64,000 bases of DNA from Saxidomus purpurata. Taxonomy: Eukaryota > Mollusca > Bivalvia > Venerida > Veneridae. The notes under the pieces were generated by a model that did no database searches, was not told where the DNA came from, and saw nothing but the letters and a program-made list of their open reading frames with translations. The stretch is taken from assembly GCA_022818135.1 (NCBI GenBank), contig JAFMSR010000016.1:3097290-3161289 (forward strand), written 5' to 3'. The position numbers and the translations under genes are program-made. Of this stretch, positions 1 through 11,616 are shown piece by piece (the stretch's first letter is position 1; the number at the start of each line of letters is the position of its first letter).

Positions 1-1340
1 TTTAACATACGTTATATAAAAATGCGTGAAACTAATTTTCCATGTTATGTATTAACAGGGAGTTACGTTTTATTATGAAATGAACTGATAATATACATAT
101 ACTTGGCAATATTCATTAAAACCTAGTTTTTGGACTTGGCATTCAAGGCGTGATGATACTTTATTAATTCTCTATAACTTGACATAACACTTTATTTTTG
201 TCGTTTTTCGTAAAATATGTAATTTTTAGCCATTTTTTTGGTTTTGTCAAATGTTTTGATTAATTCCCGGGCAGAGATGAAAATGTGCAGACTGAAGTAA
301 CTAATAATGACACACTATTTTAGGACGGTGATGTATGCAAAAGTACGCTTTTTGCAAATTTCAAATAAATATTGCATTTCATTTCATGCATATCCCAATT
401 AATAAGGATAACCACATTCGTCTTCAATGTGGCAAATGTTTTTACTTGCAAATGCATGAGATTGTATCAATAAGATATCCTGGTACGCAAATTTGAATTT
501 TATTCGCTCGGATAATTTTTATTAGTGTAATGTTATCACCAACTAAATTGGCAGGTAACAAAATAATTCTTTTTCCGCATGTCATTGCTAACATCGTTAT
601 GTAAATTCATAGTCTGCACTTCTTTTCAAAACCGCTCAAGCTTATTCGCTTGATTATTTTAAGTCTTATGATTCATGACAAACACGTTGAAAACATAAGT
701 GAAACACGCTTTTATGCTGTGGTTTGTGAAATACACAGTGAACATAATACTTGCATGATTCACCGAGTTTTCGATTAAGTTGAATCACGACTTCAGGTGT
801 GGTGTTTGCTTAATTTTATAAGAAATATGTTAGTTTGATTGCGAAGATATCATCCGTGGCTTAATGAGTAGCTTTTGAACAGTCAGTCAAATCAAAGCAA
901 GCATTCAATTCAATTCATTTATTTAAAGTCGACTCAAAGTTGGCAGACTTTGAAATTCATTGATGTATGAATACAGAAGTGTATTGTTCCACCCGACTTT
1001 TAAATACACGTGTAAGAATGTTTTTGTTATCGACTTGGGGCCCCTGAGTATACATCAATGGTAAGCAACCTCCAGGCACTAGAATCATCAGTGTCAATTC
1101 CTTTTCCTCACTCTTTTCACGATTATATAAAATAACATTCAGTATCCGATGATATTTATGTTTCTGAACACAATTCGTGCTGTTAACTAATAGCTATTTA
1201 ATTCTATTAGAGGTTTGTATTCATGTCAAAATACATTTTGTTCACTATTCGTTTTTCACGTACATGTAAACAAATCAAAAGCATTCCTGCTAGACGTAGA
1301 CGTTTTTCTTATCGCAAGCCATTTTAATATTTATTCCGAA
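1..1340. other. AT-rich DNA, no gene seen
   Basis: I see no splice-supported exon, RNA gene or clear repeat here. One 63-codon open frame at 1215-1406 has no protein-like features and runs into the GATATC cluster, so I do not count it as a gene. Confidence 0.5.
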
Positions 1341-1540
1341 AAAAGATATCTCTCTAATTTCAAAGAGATATCTTTCATTTTAATAATGATATCTTTTTCA
1401 CGTTGAGAGGTGTCCTTGTATCACAGACATATATCTCCTGTACAGAGACAGAGATATCTCTGTAAGTAGAAGAGATATCATTTCTTGGACGATATCTTGT
1501 TACGCAATAGAGATATCTCTGGAACTGAAACAGATATCTC
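1341..1540. repeat. Cluster of AGATATCT palindromes
   Basis: Eight GATATC hexamers fall within about 200 bp, most of them inside longer palindromes such as AGAGATATCTCT. The spacing is irregular, so this is a cluster of one short palindrome and not a simple tandem array. No flanking gene explains it. Confidence 0.7.
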
Positions 1541-1556
1541 TTAAAGACGATCGCGG

Positions 1557-1806
1557 TTTTGATTTGATTTGAAGCAAATTTTATAAAGGTCCGTCCATAA
1601 GAGCAAATATGTTAGCTTGAATTTGTGGATGAGACCTCGGCATGTCTCCCATCATGCCTATACCTATCAAAAGTGTTTTTCTGTTTCCAAAATAGGAGAG
1701 ATTTACCTGGCTGCAATTTCCAGCCAGTATAGCCCAAGGTTGAATTTGATTGTTGCCAAAGAGTATGCCAATCACGGCAACCAATGAGATCTAAGTGTGA
1801 TTGACC
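1557..1806 (+). repeat. Dispersed repeat R1, copy A
   Basis: This stretch is clearly similar, in the same orientation, to 63705-63952 near the other end of the window. Shared blocks include GAGACC(T/C)CGGCATGTCTCCC, TTTCCAGCCAGTATAGCC and ACCAATGAGATCTAAGTGTG. A partial third copy follows at about 1835-1975. No coding potential is seen. The class of element is not evident from the sequence. Confidence 0.75.
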
Positions 1807-2055
1807 TAGTTCTCCCTAAATATTTTGATTTTAATTGAAAGAGATTTTGTCAAGGTCCGTCCAAAAGCTAAATTTTTAGCTTTTGTTTTGGATGAGACCC
1901 CGGCATGTCTCCCTTCATGTCTAGAAAAGTAGAATTTTGAAGCCGAAAAGAGGAGAGATTTACCTGATCGCGGTTTGATTTGTATTACGTCAGTGGCAAT
2001 ATACACATGGCCTCCCCTCCACCACCACCCTCCCACCCGACACAACGGCTCATTT

Positions 2056-2700
2056 TTCTTAATAAAAAGGCTGGTGACCTATCATTTTTAAATTAGTTTT
2101 CAATAAAGTGATGTTTGAACAATTCGTCTGCAAAAAATTAAGAAATTCTCATTGCTTGAACATGAAGAAAATAAACTTTGACAAATGACTACAAATTTTA
2201 CATTTTGTTTTTCAGAAACTAATTCTCTTTATATTTTTATTTCAGTTTGAATACATTTTGAAATCTCAATTCATGTAGTTTCGTGAAACAGGATCATTTG
2301 CTTAACATTTTATATAAAAAACAATGGTTAGTTTCCGAATTTAGAGTTTTATGATTGATAAACATGAGATAGGGGTCATTTTCACTGCTTTCAGGGGTAT
2401 ACTTAAAAAAGTGTCCATTACTTATAAATAAGGCTGGTGACCTACCTTTTTTCTGACTAATTAGGTATTACCCTAACAACAAACCAAATTTCATAAAATT
2501 CTCATTGCTTGAAAAATATGATGAAACTGTAGCGAGCGTCTTTAAAAGACAAGAGATATAGTTCAAAAACTGTTTGTGAGAGATATCTTTCAAAGCAACA
2601 AACACATAATAACTGATCCCCGTACTTTATTTCGTACTCGAAATTGTTCGTCTAGGGTCAGTGCATAACCAGGCTGGTAACATTGCCCAATCTGGCTCCC
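2056..2700 (+). repeat. Degenerate direct repeats (AGGCTGGTGACCTA units)
   Basis: AGGCTGGTGACCTA occurs near 2070 and 2430, each followed by a block containing AATTCTCATTGCTTGAA. A weaker third start (CCAGGCTGGTAACATT) lies near 2670. The units are diverged and about 350 bp apart. Confidence 0.5.
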
Positions 2701-3159
2701 AAAAGCGTCTTCTTAAAAACTGAAAGCAGTTGTATTTAGTGTCATACAGATTGTATTATATGACATAGACAAACAAATCATATACGATGAGAAGTCATAA
2801 TTACGATAAATCGCGAATGTGAATGGCTTGGTATTTTCACAGAGAGTTATGAAAGGTCTTAGAGATATAAATAATGACAATAGAGTGTGAATAAACTAAT
2901 TTCACAAACAATACATAGCCACAGTCACCTGAAGTTTGGATCCCCACCCCCATGATCCATCCCAGTAAATACAAGCAGTGAATGTAAACAAATAAAAGAA
3001 ACTACAATGGGTAACTGGAGATGTAGAAGAGGCTACTTTACAGGCTTACATCATATAGACAGTCAGATGGAAGATATGTATTACCATTACTTAACAAACA
3101 TGGCAGTCCAGTTTTGATGGACAAAGAAAATGTGAAATACTTTAAGACACATTCGTTGG

Positions 3160-3720
3160 AAGAGCGCACATACCAAATGAAAGATGATGAATTTTCTCGT
3201 TTTTGAACTTTGACCTCTTCCTTTGACATTGACCTTTGATTTAACTACCAGATTCATGTGCGTATGCGTTCATCAAATAATGATGGACATACCTGTAAAA
3301 TAATTTGAAAATCGATTGAATGGTTACAGAGTTATGTGGGTATTCCAGAAATTCTCATTGAAATTATCAAAAAATGCAGAAAATGCCCCAACAATCATTT
3401 TCCCGACCTGAAATCTTCGGGAACTTTATGATTCGTGCCTAAGCAAGCCATTTCCAGCCTGCATGCAAAAAATAATTTCTGTATGAATTTTGTCCGGGTC
3501 AAAAGTTCAACAGCCAGGACTATTACCTTCAAACCCTTGACCTTTGAGGTAGGGACATAGTTCTTGCACGCGACACGTCGTCTGAACATTTGTGCCAAGT
3601 TATTTTAAAAGCTTTCAATTAATGACAAAGTTACAGCCCGGACACAAAGAAATGTAAGGCAGGATATACAGACGGACAGACAGACGGTGCGATTTTAATA
3701 TGCCACCCTTCGGGAGCATA
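3160..3720 (-). mobile_element. Minisatellite element family H4, minus orientation
   Basis: Read on the minus strand, the element starts at 3720 with a TATGC...GCATA hairpin (arms around CCCGAAGGG), followed by CGCACCGTCTGTCTGTCCGTC. About one diverged 178-bp-type monomer follows, recognisable by the sense-strand words AACTTGGCACAAATGTTC and CGACGTGTCGCGTGCAAG. The same header and monomer occur at 25135-26031 and 52562-53761. The 3' end is not recognisable, so this copy is truncated or decayed. Confidence 0.7.
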
Positions 3721-4604
3721 AAAAGATGATATCTATCAACCAAGATGAAAAAACGTTAAAACAGCAGTTTAATCTATTATTACCTTGTTGAACTGCCTAA
3801 ACAATTACAAATTGTCTATCTAAAATTGAATTTAGATTAAATGAATACATAAAATAACCACGAGTCTTACAAATACATATGTTACACAAGATTATTATGC
3901 ACAGAATATCGGAAAAGGTACACCATAATTTCATGCGTGTAGTGTATCATACCAGCGCCGTGTAATCTAGCCTAAAATTGTATCACGTGTAAACTAGCAT
4001 TTTTATCAAAATGGTGATAATTCCTTAAAATTCAAGAAATGAAATCTGCTCACACCCATACGATGTAACAATAATATCTAGCATTTATTTTGGCTAAAAA
4101 ACACGTCACATGGTAGGTTTTATGCCTTTATTTGGAAAAATACTAGATAGTCCGTGAAATTTAGCCCAACAAAATTCTTTTCCACGATTACATTTGAATG
4201 CATTCCAAACAATCTATGCATACTTCAGCGGAGGGAAAGGAACGAAAACACGCGGAATTTTAATGGCCAGGGTATAGGATATGTCTTGAATATCCTCAAT
4301 ATGTGTGGAAAGTAATATGAACGAAAAAGTACGAAAATCAGGCACTTACCGGTGATTCTAGTGTTCAAACATTTATTTCCAAATAAATGTTCAACCTCAT
4401 AACCCTGTATGCTTAAATTATAATGCGATTTCGTTGAAACCCAAGTCTCTGTAAGAATAACAACATGATGAGATCTAATAATGTCCAGAAAATGATGTTT
4501 GGGTTTTTTAGTAAATTGCTTTTAATAAACATTTGGAGATTTATCGTTAGTGGCGGTGCCAAAATGAGAAAATTATAAATAATAATAATTAAAATCATTA
4601 CGAT

Positions 4605-4812
4605 TTCATGGTCCGAAGTGTCACATAATATTTTGCTATAATATTTTCATGGTCCGAAGTGTCATATCAGAGTTTGCGACAACATATTTTCATGGTCCGA
4701 AGTGTCAATAAATCTGGTCCGAAGTGTCTATAAATCTGGTCCGAAGTGTCTATAAATCTGGTCCGAAGTGTCCGTAAAATGTGGTCCGAAGTGTCCATGG
4801 TCCGAAGGGTTG
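4605..4812 (+). repeat. Short tandem repeat GGTCCGAAGTGTC
   Basis: GGTCCGAAGTGTC recurs about seven times, with separations that shrink from about 35 bp to about 20 bp towards 4800. One further GGTCCGAAGTG lies at about 14500, immediately outside the matching G-tract minisatellite. The word may therefore belong to the flanks of one larger element. Confidence 0.75.
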
Positions 4813-4814
4813 TC

Positions 4815-4935
4815 AGACTATTCCCCCCCCCCCAAGACAGTTCCTCCCAAGACGTTTCCTCCCAAGACTTCCCCCCCCCAAAATGGGGGTGAAATGTCTA
4901 GCAATATGAAGACTTTTCCCCCCCAATATATTTCA
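4815..4935. repeat. C-tract minisatellite, left inverted arm
   Basis: Units of TTTCCTCCCAAGAC are separated by runs of 7 to 11 C. The reverse complement of the block at 14345-14500 carries the same words, so the two blocks form an inverted pair 9.5 kb apart. The proline-rich frames read from this block (PPKTFPPKT) are by-products of the repeat. Confidence 0.75.
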
Positions 4936-5320
4936 ATATTGATAATAAATAAATGATTATTAAAGAAATGTCTAAAATATAAATGAATGAATATTTTTAT
5001 AAAGATATTCTTTGAAGGAAATGAACACATTAGTGTAACTTGTATCATAATGATTATTTTAATGTAAACAATATGATGCACCCATGTGTGATAAGTCATG
5101 TAAGACTATTTTTCCTCATGAAATTGAAAAGTGTGTACATTATGTCATTAAAACTACATTTGAGTAAAACTTAAAAGATTTACCGGTATTGGAATGATGA
5201 TAATAATAGGATGATAAAGTGAGTGGTACTACAAGTGTTATATTATGATATTCAAATTTAGATATAAAAAAAATAATAATTTCATACCGTCATATTGAAA
5301 ACTTTGTCTGAAAATAACAG

Positions 5321-5962
5321 GTTCTGGAAGGTGGATCACTGGGGTGTGATGTGACTCATCAGTCTTCTGTTCCAGGGTCTACCCTTGTGAGGTCCTCTCT
5401 TTCTGCATTTAAGGCAAGTACCTCAAATGTACGAACGCCGTTGAACACCCCTACGCTGGCAAACACGCACAATCTCCCAACGCCGCTTCAAGATGAACCG
5501 AGCCTAGCCTCTATGCTTGGGGAAGTAGATCAAAATGACCCCATTATACTAGAAGGCAGAGAATTAGGGGACACCCTCGGAGAGCCCCCAAAGAAGAAGC
5601 GAGCCAGTGAACAGAAGACTGATGAGTCACATCACACCCCAGTGATCCACCTTCCAGAACCTGTGGACTTACAGCCCGTTGTAAAGGCCATCGCTGATGC
5701 TTCTAAATCAATAATGGAGGCTATTGATAGAAATTCGAGGGCGATCCGTTGCCAAGATACTACTTTGTCTAAGGTGGTGTCAGAGCTTACGTATCTGAAC
5801 CGTCAGTTCAGCCAATTTAAGAATTCATGGGACAATGCCCCTAGTAGCACCAGCACTCGCGCTGCCAATGAAAGCCATAGCTCAGAAAAGGCCAATAACC
5901 AACCACGTGGAAAGGAGAACCGGTCAACTTTGAAGAGTGTGGTCAACAAACCTAAAAAGTAA
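5321..5962 (+). CDS. Putative terminal coding exon, unrecognised NLS and coiled-coil-like protein
   Basis: An open frame runs from just after an AG at 5319-5320 to a TAA at 5960-5962, about 213 codons. There is an in-frame stop immediately before the AG (TAA at 5315), and no ATG occurs near the start (position 5351 is GTG). I therefore read this as the last exon of a spliced gene, entered at ACAG|GTTCTGG, and not as a complete gene. GC content and codon balance are clearly higher than in the flanks. The protein is Ser/Thr/Pro-rich at first, then has a monopartite nuclear localisation signal (PPKKKR, about residue 90). A helical stretch with spaced hydrophobics and a basic Ser/Asn/Lys-rich tail follow. 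AATAAA-like signals follow near 6290. I do not recognise the family. It could be host, or an accessory ORF of a transposon bounded by the inverted G-tract blocks. The acceptor has only a weak pyrimidine tract. Confidence 0.55.
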   Translation, partial: VLEGGSLGCDVTHQSSVPGSTLVRSSLSAFKASTSNVRTPLNTPTLANTHNLPTPLQDEPSLASMLGEVDQNDPIILEGRELGDTLGEPPKKKRASEQKTDESHHTPVIHLPEPVDLQPVVKAIADASKSIMEAIDRNSRAIRCQDTTLSKVVSELTYLNRQFSQFKNSWDNAPSSTSTRAANESHSSEKANNQPRGKENRSTLKSVVNKPKK

Positions 5963-7305
5963 ATTTAAGTGACCACTTGCATTAAAGCTTGAAATTCATT
6001 TACACTTATGGATGCGAACAGAATTGATGAACTGTGCAACTACCGAAAATGTGAACAATACAAGCAGTGTTCGACGAGACTTTGGTCTTACTAGCACAAA
6101 CTGCTGAACTACACTTTCATTCTTTAAACTGAAGTTTACTATGCGCGGGAACTTTAGGAATAACTTAAATATTATATAAACTCTAAACAGTATACCTACA
6201 CCGAAGTTGATTATTTAATAAAAAAAAAAACTTTTAGAAGGTTGCAATTTGAATAGAATTCAAGCCACTGGAGTTTGTCGTGAACTATAAATAAATAAAA
6301 TAAAATAAAAACTGTGAAGCAAACAGACGTTTGAACATGAACCATTAATGCTTTAAAATTCCAATTCAAACAGACTAACATTACTGATAAATAGGAACAT
6401 TTGAGGACAATACACTGTTAAAGTGCTGTGAGTGACTCCAAGGAACACTGATATTTATTTAGGTTGAACTCCTCTTATTGTTCTCATTTGTGTGCTTAAT
6501 TCACTTGTTATATTGTTTCATGTTTAATTTGTAGCATACTTCTTAAATGATTCTAGTCATATTACCGTGCAACATTATATACTTTTGTGATACTAATGTT
6601 ATCCAACTTAATCTTGCTATGTGAAAATCAAAGCACTGAGAGTGTGAATTAAGGTAGACGGAACTTTACCTTAAAAGACAAGGGGGTAATGTTGTGATCA
6701 CAATTAAAGCCCTTATGGCTTGTGTTTAATTGTGTAATATTGGTTGTTAGGTTAGGTTGGTTGTCTGTCTGGAGCGTAACAATATATATAAGTCCAAATT
6801 CAGCACATATGATGCACATAAAAGCAAGCAATAAAATTTTGTTTAAAAAATTATAATAATGGCATTTACCATACATCAATCAGTTACACTGAAATTGTCT
6901 TTTACACCTCAGCATGCTCAGTACAATGTTGCTACAAACATTTGATACTTAACCATGATTAATTGATTGATGGCCCTTAATTGTGCTTTAACACCTTTTA
7001 AGGTGTTTTGCAATCAACAATTAATCACCCTTGATTAATAACCAATAAGTTTAAGTACTGGTTTGTTGTCCATTGATTAAAATCAAAGGTGCTCATTTTT
7101 AAAATTTGCTTTTGGAATAATATATTTAAATAAAAATCATTTTGATGCAAAATCTTTTTAAAACCTGTTTAAATGTAATAATTATAATGTTCAATATCTT
7201 ATTGTGTCTCATTTTTTACACACTGTAACATTTTTGTCAAATGTGCACATTCATATGCCATAATGAATTTGAAAACTTGCTTGTACATCAAATAGGAATG
7301 AAATA
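5963..7305. other. AT-rich DNA with a small palindrome, no gene seen
   Basis: Probable 3' UTR of the preceding exon to about 6300, then AT-rich DNA. A perfect palindrome ACACCTTTTAAGGTGT lies at 6991-7006, inside a wider imperfect inverted repeat (TTAATTGATTG near 6960 against CAATTAATCA near 7020). No coding signal is seen. Confidence 0.5.
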
Positions 7306-7309
7306 CGGG

Positions 7310-7358
7310 TTTAGAGAGGTGGTCGAGTCGTTAATGCTCTTGACTACCAATCCGGAGT
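7310..7358 (+). mobile_element. tRNA-derived SINE, 5' part (interrupted)
   Basis: GTGGTCGAGTCGTTAATGC resembles a pol III A box, followed by an anticodon-arm-like stretch ending ACCAATCCGGAGT. Joined conceptually to 9662 onward it continues through CTGTTTGAAACCCG, a B-box-like word. The two halves are separated exactly by the hAT-like insertion. Confidence 0.65.
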
Positions 7359-9653
7359 TAGGGTTGTAATTGATTCAAACGATATCGATATATCAACGAT
7401 ACAACATTTTCGATTCAATATCGATTGCCGTTTTGAAAAATCGTATATCAAATAATGTTAAACCGTGCAATGATCTACAGTTTCACGCTCAAAAATTCCA
7501 TCAAAACTCAATCAGAATATAAATAATCACTCTACCCAGAGTTCCGTGTTTTTCTAACAAATGATAATTTAATGAAATGTGGTCTCATAGGCAAAAAAAT
7601 TCAGCACTGCAAGTGTTGATATATACTATACACCAGAACCATATGTTTAGTACAAATAAAGTAAAGAGATTTGGTAGAATATGTAGTCAGTGACTTTTTT
7701 ACGCCCATGTATCGATATATCGCTGTATCATCGATATTTCTAAATACGGGTTTTTCACAGATTTATCGTTCTTGCGTACTCTTCAGCGTTAAAGAGCACA
7801 AACGGTTATCGATCGGCGAATGAGGGGGCAGTTTCGGCCCGATAACGGAAGCGTATTACTGTTTTGATGTATCATGAATGAATAATCCTATGATTAGCGT
7901 GTATTTTGCTAAATAATTAACTTATGTCTACTATAAATTATATCCTTACTTAAATAAGTATATTTTTGTAACTTTAATTGTAGAAAATGATGAAATTATA
8001 ATATGGAGAAAAGAATCGCCGACGAAGGCTTCATTTACAATTTCATGAATGTGCATAAATGATCACAGAAATTAATAAAACTGTACATTCAGCATTTCAA
8101 CAAAATATTAGTAATGTATTTCTTAATAAGTTAAGTAAATTCGTACTTGTATTAGAATTAAAAAATAAAGCAAAGTACGTGGTAAGGGAGTTTTCCTTCT
8201 TCAAACAGACACTTCTACAGCGGATTTTGTGTATCAACTATTAATATATACGGTTAACTGTAAATAACTTTAAATTACTTTATTATCTAAACAAAAGAAT
8301 AAAGAAGTTATGAAGTAAATTTCAATAAAACGTTTTGAAAAATGTGAACTTGAAAACGGAAGCAAATAATGATAAATAGTAATGGCAAGTACAGCGTGAG
8401 AGTTTTTTTCCGTAACTCAACTTCTTCGGACACGGACCTATACTAACTTACTACAGCTTACTAACAAATCAATCATGACTTTAAAATAATCTACTAACGA
8501 TTATTTTACGATGTCAGCAACATATTCTAAAGAAAGCAAATTAATATAAATAGTTAGAAAAACGGACCTGTGCACATCGGCGCGTGTACATAGTTCCGCA
8601 ATCAGTTTGAAAACAGATGATGAAAAAACGGGTGAAAAAAAATTTAATAATAAAAATTGGAAAGTGTTGCCATAATACTGAGAGGTAAATGAAAAGAGAG
8701 AAAATGCTTTAAAAATGCTAACATACTTCTATAACTTGAAGTATATAAACGGGTGTACGGGCAGTTTTTATTCATTTATTCTTCTACTTTTCCGGGTAAA
8801 AGTATATATTAATCATTAAGAATATCATTTCAATACGCTGCTGTTGTTTGTAAACAAAATGATTTCTTTTTAAGAAACACGAATACAATTCTCATAGCTT
8901 TAAAAGTGTTGTTTTAGTATCAAATAATGGTATTTACAAAAAAAAATGAAAAACGCGACGCGGTCGTTTTCTTTCTTCTGAAATGATTAATAATGTATAG
9001 ATCTGTAAAAATATAAATGAATATCTATTAATTTCAACATTATATCTTATTTAAACTAAAAGTTTAACATCGTCATACTAATTAAAAGCTATTTAGACAG
9101 AAAACAAAAAAAAGACTGCTGTGCATGCAGTTTTATTTCAGTTAACATGGACCATATGTGTATTCAGGTCCGTGCAGTTAATTATTAATCCTGTATATTA
9201 AAACTATCAATCGTTGCAGAGATTATTAAATTTTTTATATCATATCCTCATTTAGAGAAAAAAAGGGAGACATTAAAAAGGTTTAAGTAAAATATATTCA
9301 AAACTGTTACCGTACAATTTTATGAAAGAAAATAACCGTCGAGTAGATGTGTCTGTCGTTTACTTTTATCATTGATCATTCTAAATAATAACTTTAAATA
9401 TATTTGAATTATTAAAAGAATAATATATTATTAAACATCAGTAAATGGCTTAAAACAATCTCGTTAAAGTGTTTTATAAAACAAATATAAATGATAGATC
9501 AATATATCAGTATGTATCGCTTATGCAGTGGCGTGTAACTGCCCCCTCAGTTGCTAATACAGTCGATATTCATTGATGTCGCGCATGCGCAGAGGTCTGT
9601 GAAAAACCCGTATTGATATATCGATACAAAAATTTTAATCAATGACATCCCTA
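7359..9653. mobile_element. hAT-like DNA transposon (non-autonomous), 2,295 bp
   Basis: The termini are TAGGGTTGTAATTGATT and, on the other strand, TAGGGATGTCATTGATT. Exact 8-bp direct repeats TCCGGAGT flank it (7351-7358 and 9654-9661). TAGGG-type inverted termini with an 8-bp target duplication are characteristic of hAT elements. Further inside, GTTTTTCACAGA (about 7749) pairs with TCTGTGAAAAAC (about 9596), and GAGGGGGCAGTT pairs with AACTGCCCCCTC, so the inverted ends are long and interrupted. No transposase frame is present. It sits inside a SINE. Confidence 0.85.
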
Positions 9654-9661
9654 TCCGGAGT

Positions 9662-9815
9662 CCCCTGTTTGAAACCCGACTGGGAGTTTCAGTGTTTCTC
9701 ACCCATCTAGAAATGAGGTGGTTAGAAACCCTGAAGCAGTCTCACATGTATCGGTGTTATACACCGGGCATGTAAAAGAACCAAGGATTCTATTCGTAAA
9801 AGAGGTGTCTGCATT
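9662..9815 (+). mobile_element. tRNA-derived SINE, 3' part
   Basis: This continues the SINE from 7358 after the hAT insertion. It carries the B-box-like word TGTTTGAAACCCG and then a tRNA-unrelated body with GGGCATGTAAAAGAACC, a word common in mollusc SINE bodies (family knowledge, not checked here). Confidence 0.6.
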
Positions 9816-11255
9816 AATATAATATATATTAAAAAATACCTTAATTTGTTGTGTCTATGTGATTTATGTTTGTCTTTGGTGTTGACATGTTAATATGAAG
9901 TAAATTAATAAATATAAAATATGCAACTTGTAGACACTCTCAAAAGTGTGGATAAAATGAAATTAAGCTTAAAATTTATTAAAATGTGAAGCATATTATT
10001 GAACAGAACAGAACATCTCTTTTATTTTCATCCAGGTACACAAGATACAACATGGGGTTAAATACATATAACATTATATTCGTTACATATTTATCCGGTC
10101 ATTTTGATCAAGAACGGTATGATGGGGGTGGGGGGACGGGGGTGTTACAAAGACTTAATGTTTTATACAAGTCGTATGCATGTCATTATAAATAAATTAG
10201 AAAAATCTGCATTACCAAATTTACAAAAGATGCAATAAAAAAATGTAGATTATAAACTGTAGTATCGGTATCTAAAATTATGTCAAATGGTTCAAATATA
10301 CGTGATTTGAAAGTGGGAAGAAAGAAGTACATGCGTTACAGGTTATAATTATCATAGTAAACACAAGCAGTGGCGCGCAAGAAATGCACTAAAATCACGA
10401 GCTTTTTTGTAACCCAGACTGGAATGTCATTGACGACACTCGTGCGTAGTACATATTGGAAATAGTTGTTTATCGAGATTGAGGAGCGAGGATCGGAGTT
10501 TAAAAGGGCACCTATCAATGAAAACGCAAACGTTTTGTGAATGAAAGGCTGGATTGGAGTATCGCTAGGTCATTAGGTACTGTCCGGTTATGATAATTTT
10601 ACAATGACGCAACAGAAGAGTCTACTTTTATCGGGTAAACACGTTATCTTATTACAAGGGAGAGCACTAGGCGTAATTAATGTCAATATATATTATTATT
10701 GTACACTATATGCAGTCGCGGTCACTATAGTGCAGTAGGTAACGACTACAGTTCTTGATTATTTTGGTTGTGTCGAACATGAGTTGATATTGGGACTTGT
10801 ACATTCAAATGTTTACTCTCTTTTTTTCAGTAAGATAGTTTTAATTTATTTCTTCTTTTTTGTTTCATTGATATGTTTACTTCCATAATCATGTTTTTCT
10901 GACTGTACTTAGAACACATTAAACCAAATTTTGCCTTTTTAGATAATTCATCAAACAGCAACAGTTCAAAGGAACAATGTAATGTACCTTCATTACTTGT
11001 TGAAGAATTGTCTTGGTCAAATCATCGTAGTTTTGGTAATACTAGTTCATTAATGCATATTCCATTACTCGAGATGCGAGTAAGAACGAAATGCTCGTGC
11101 TTGAAATGGTTATAGAATCACCTGAAAGTTTTAGTCATTGTACTTTCGTTTATTGTTTATTGTTTGTCTAAAAAGATTGAAAAGAAGCATGCATCTACAA
11201 AATTAAAATTTAACCTGAAGAAATACTGAAATAATTCAATGGAAAAAATATTAAG
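9816..11255. other. AT-rich DNA, no gene seen
   Basis: It contains a G-rich run near 10127-10142 and short chance open frames only. No repeat partner was noticed elsewhere in the window. Confidence 0.45.
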
Positions 11256-11259
11256 CTTT

Positions 11260-11331
11260 GATGAGGATCGAACCAGTCCTTAAAATCTTTATTGTAGACA
11301 CCCAGCGCCCTACCCACTGCACTAACGCACC
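11260..11331 (-). repeat. tRNA-like sequence (SINE head or tRNA pseudogene)
   Basis: On the minus strand the 72 bp begin GGTGCGTTAGTGCAGTGGG (A-box-like) and end near ACTGGTTCGATCCTC (B-box-like), with tRNA-like spacing. The acceptor stem does not close and the T-stem pairs poorly. I read it as a tRNA-derived remnant, not a functional tRNA. Confidence 0.5.
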
Positions 11332-11616
11332 GTTCTATCGTACGTTCATGTATTTTAAAGCCTATAACCCTTTTCTATAAACATGCTCTACCTGTTTACG
11401 CAATGCTTGTTAACTTTTGTGTACACATATATCTGTTACGTCACTGTCACATTATCCAAACTAAGTTATATGTATAAACAAATTACAGTATTTACCATAT
11501 AGTGTCGGCGCGTTTTATACAGTGGAGAATAAAACTTCGTATGAGCAGAATTTCTAGAGGGGAACTGGAATTACACGAGCGAATAAAAGGTAAGTAATGG
11601 AGACATTGGCATGAGT

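Noticed and set aside
4768..5099. Proline-rich and glycine-rich frames at the C-tract block
   Set aside because: Low-complexity translation of homopolymer runs; the same is seen at 14348-14554.
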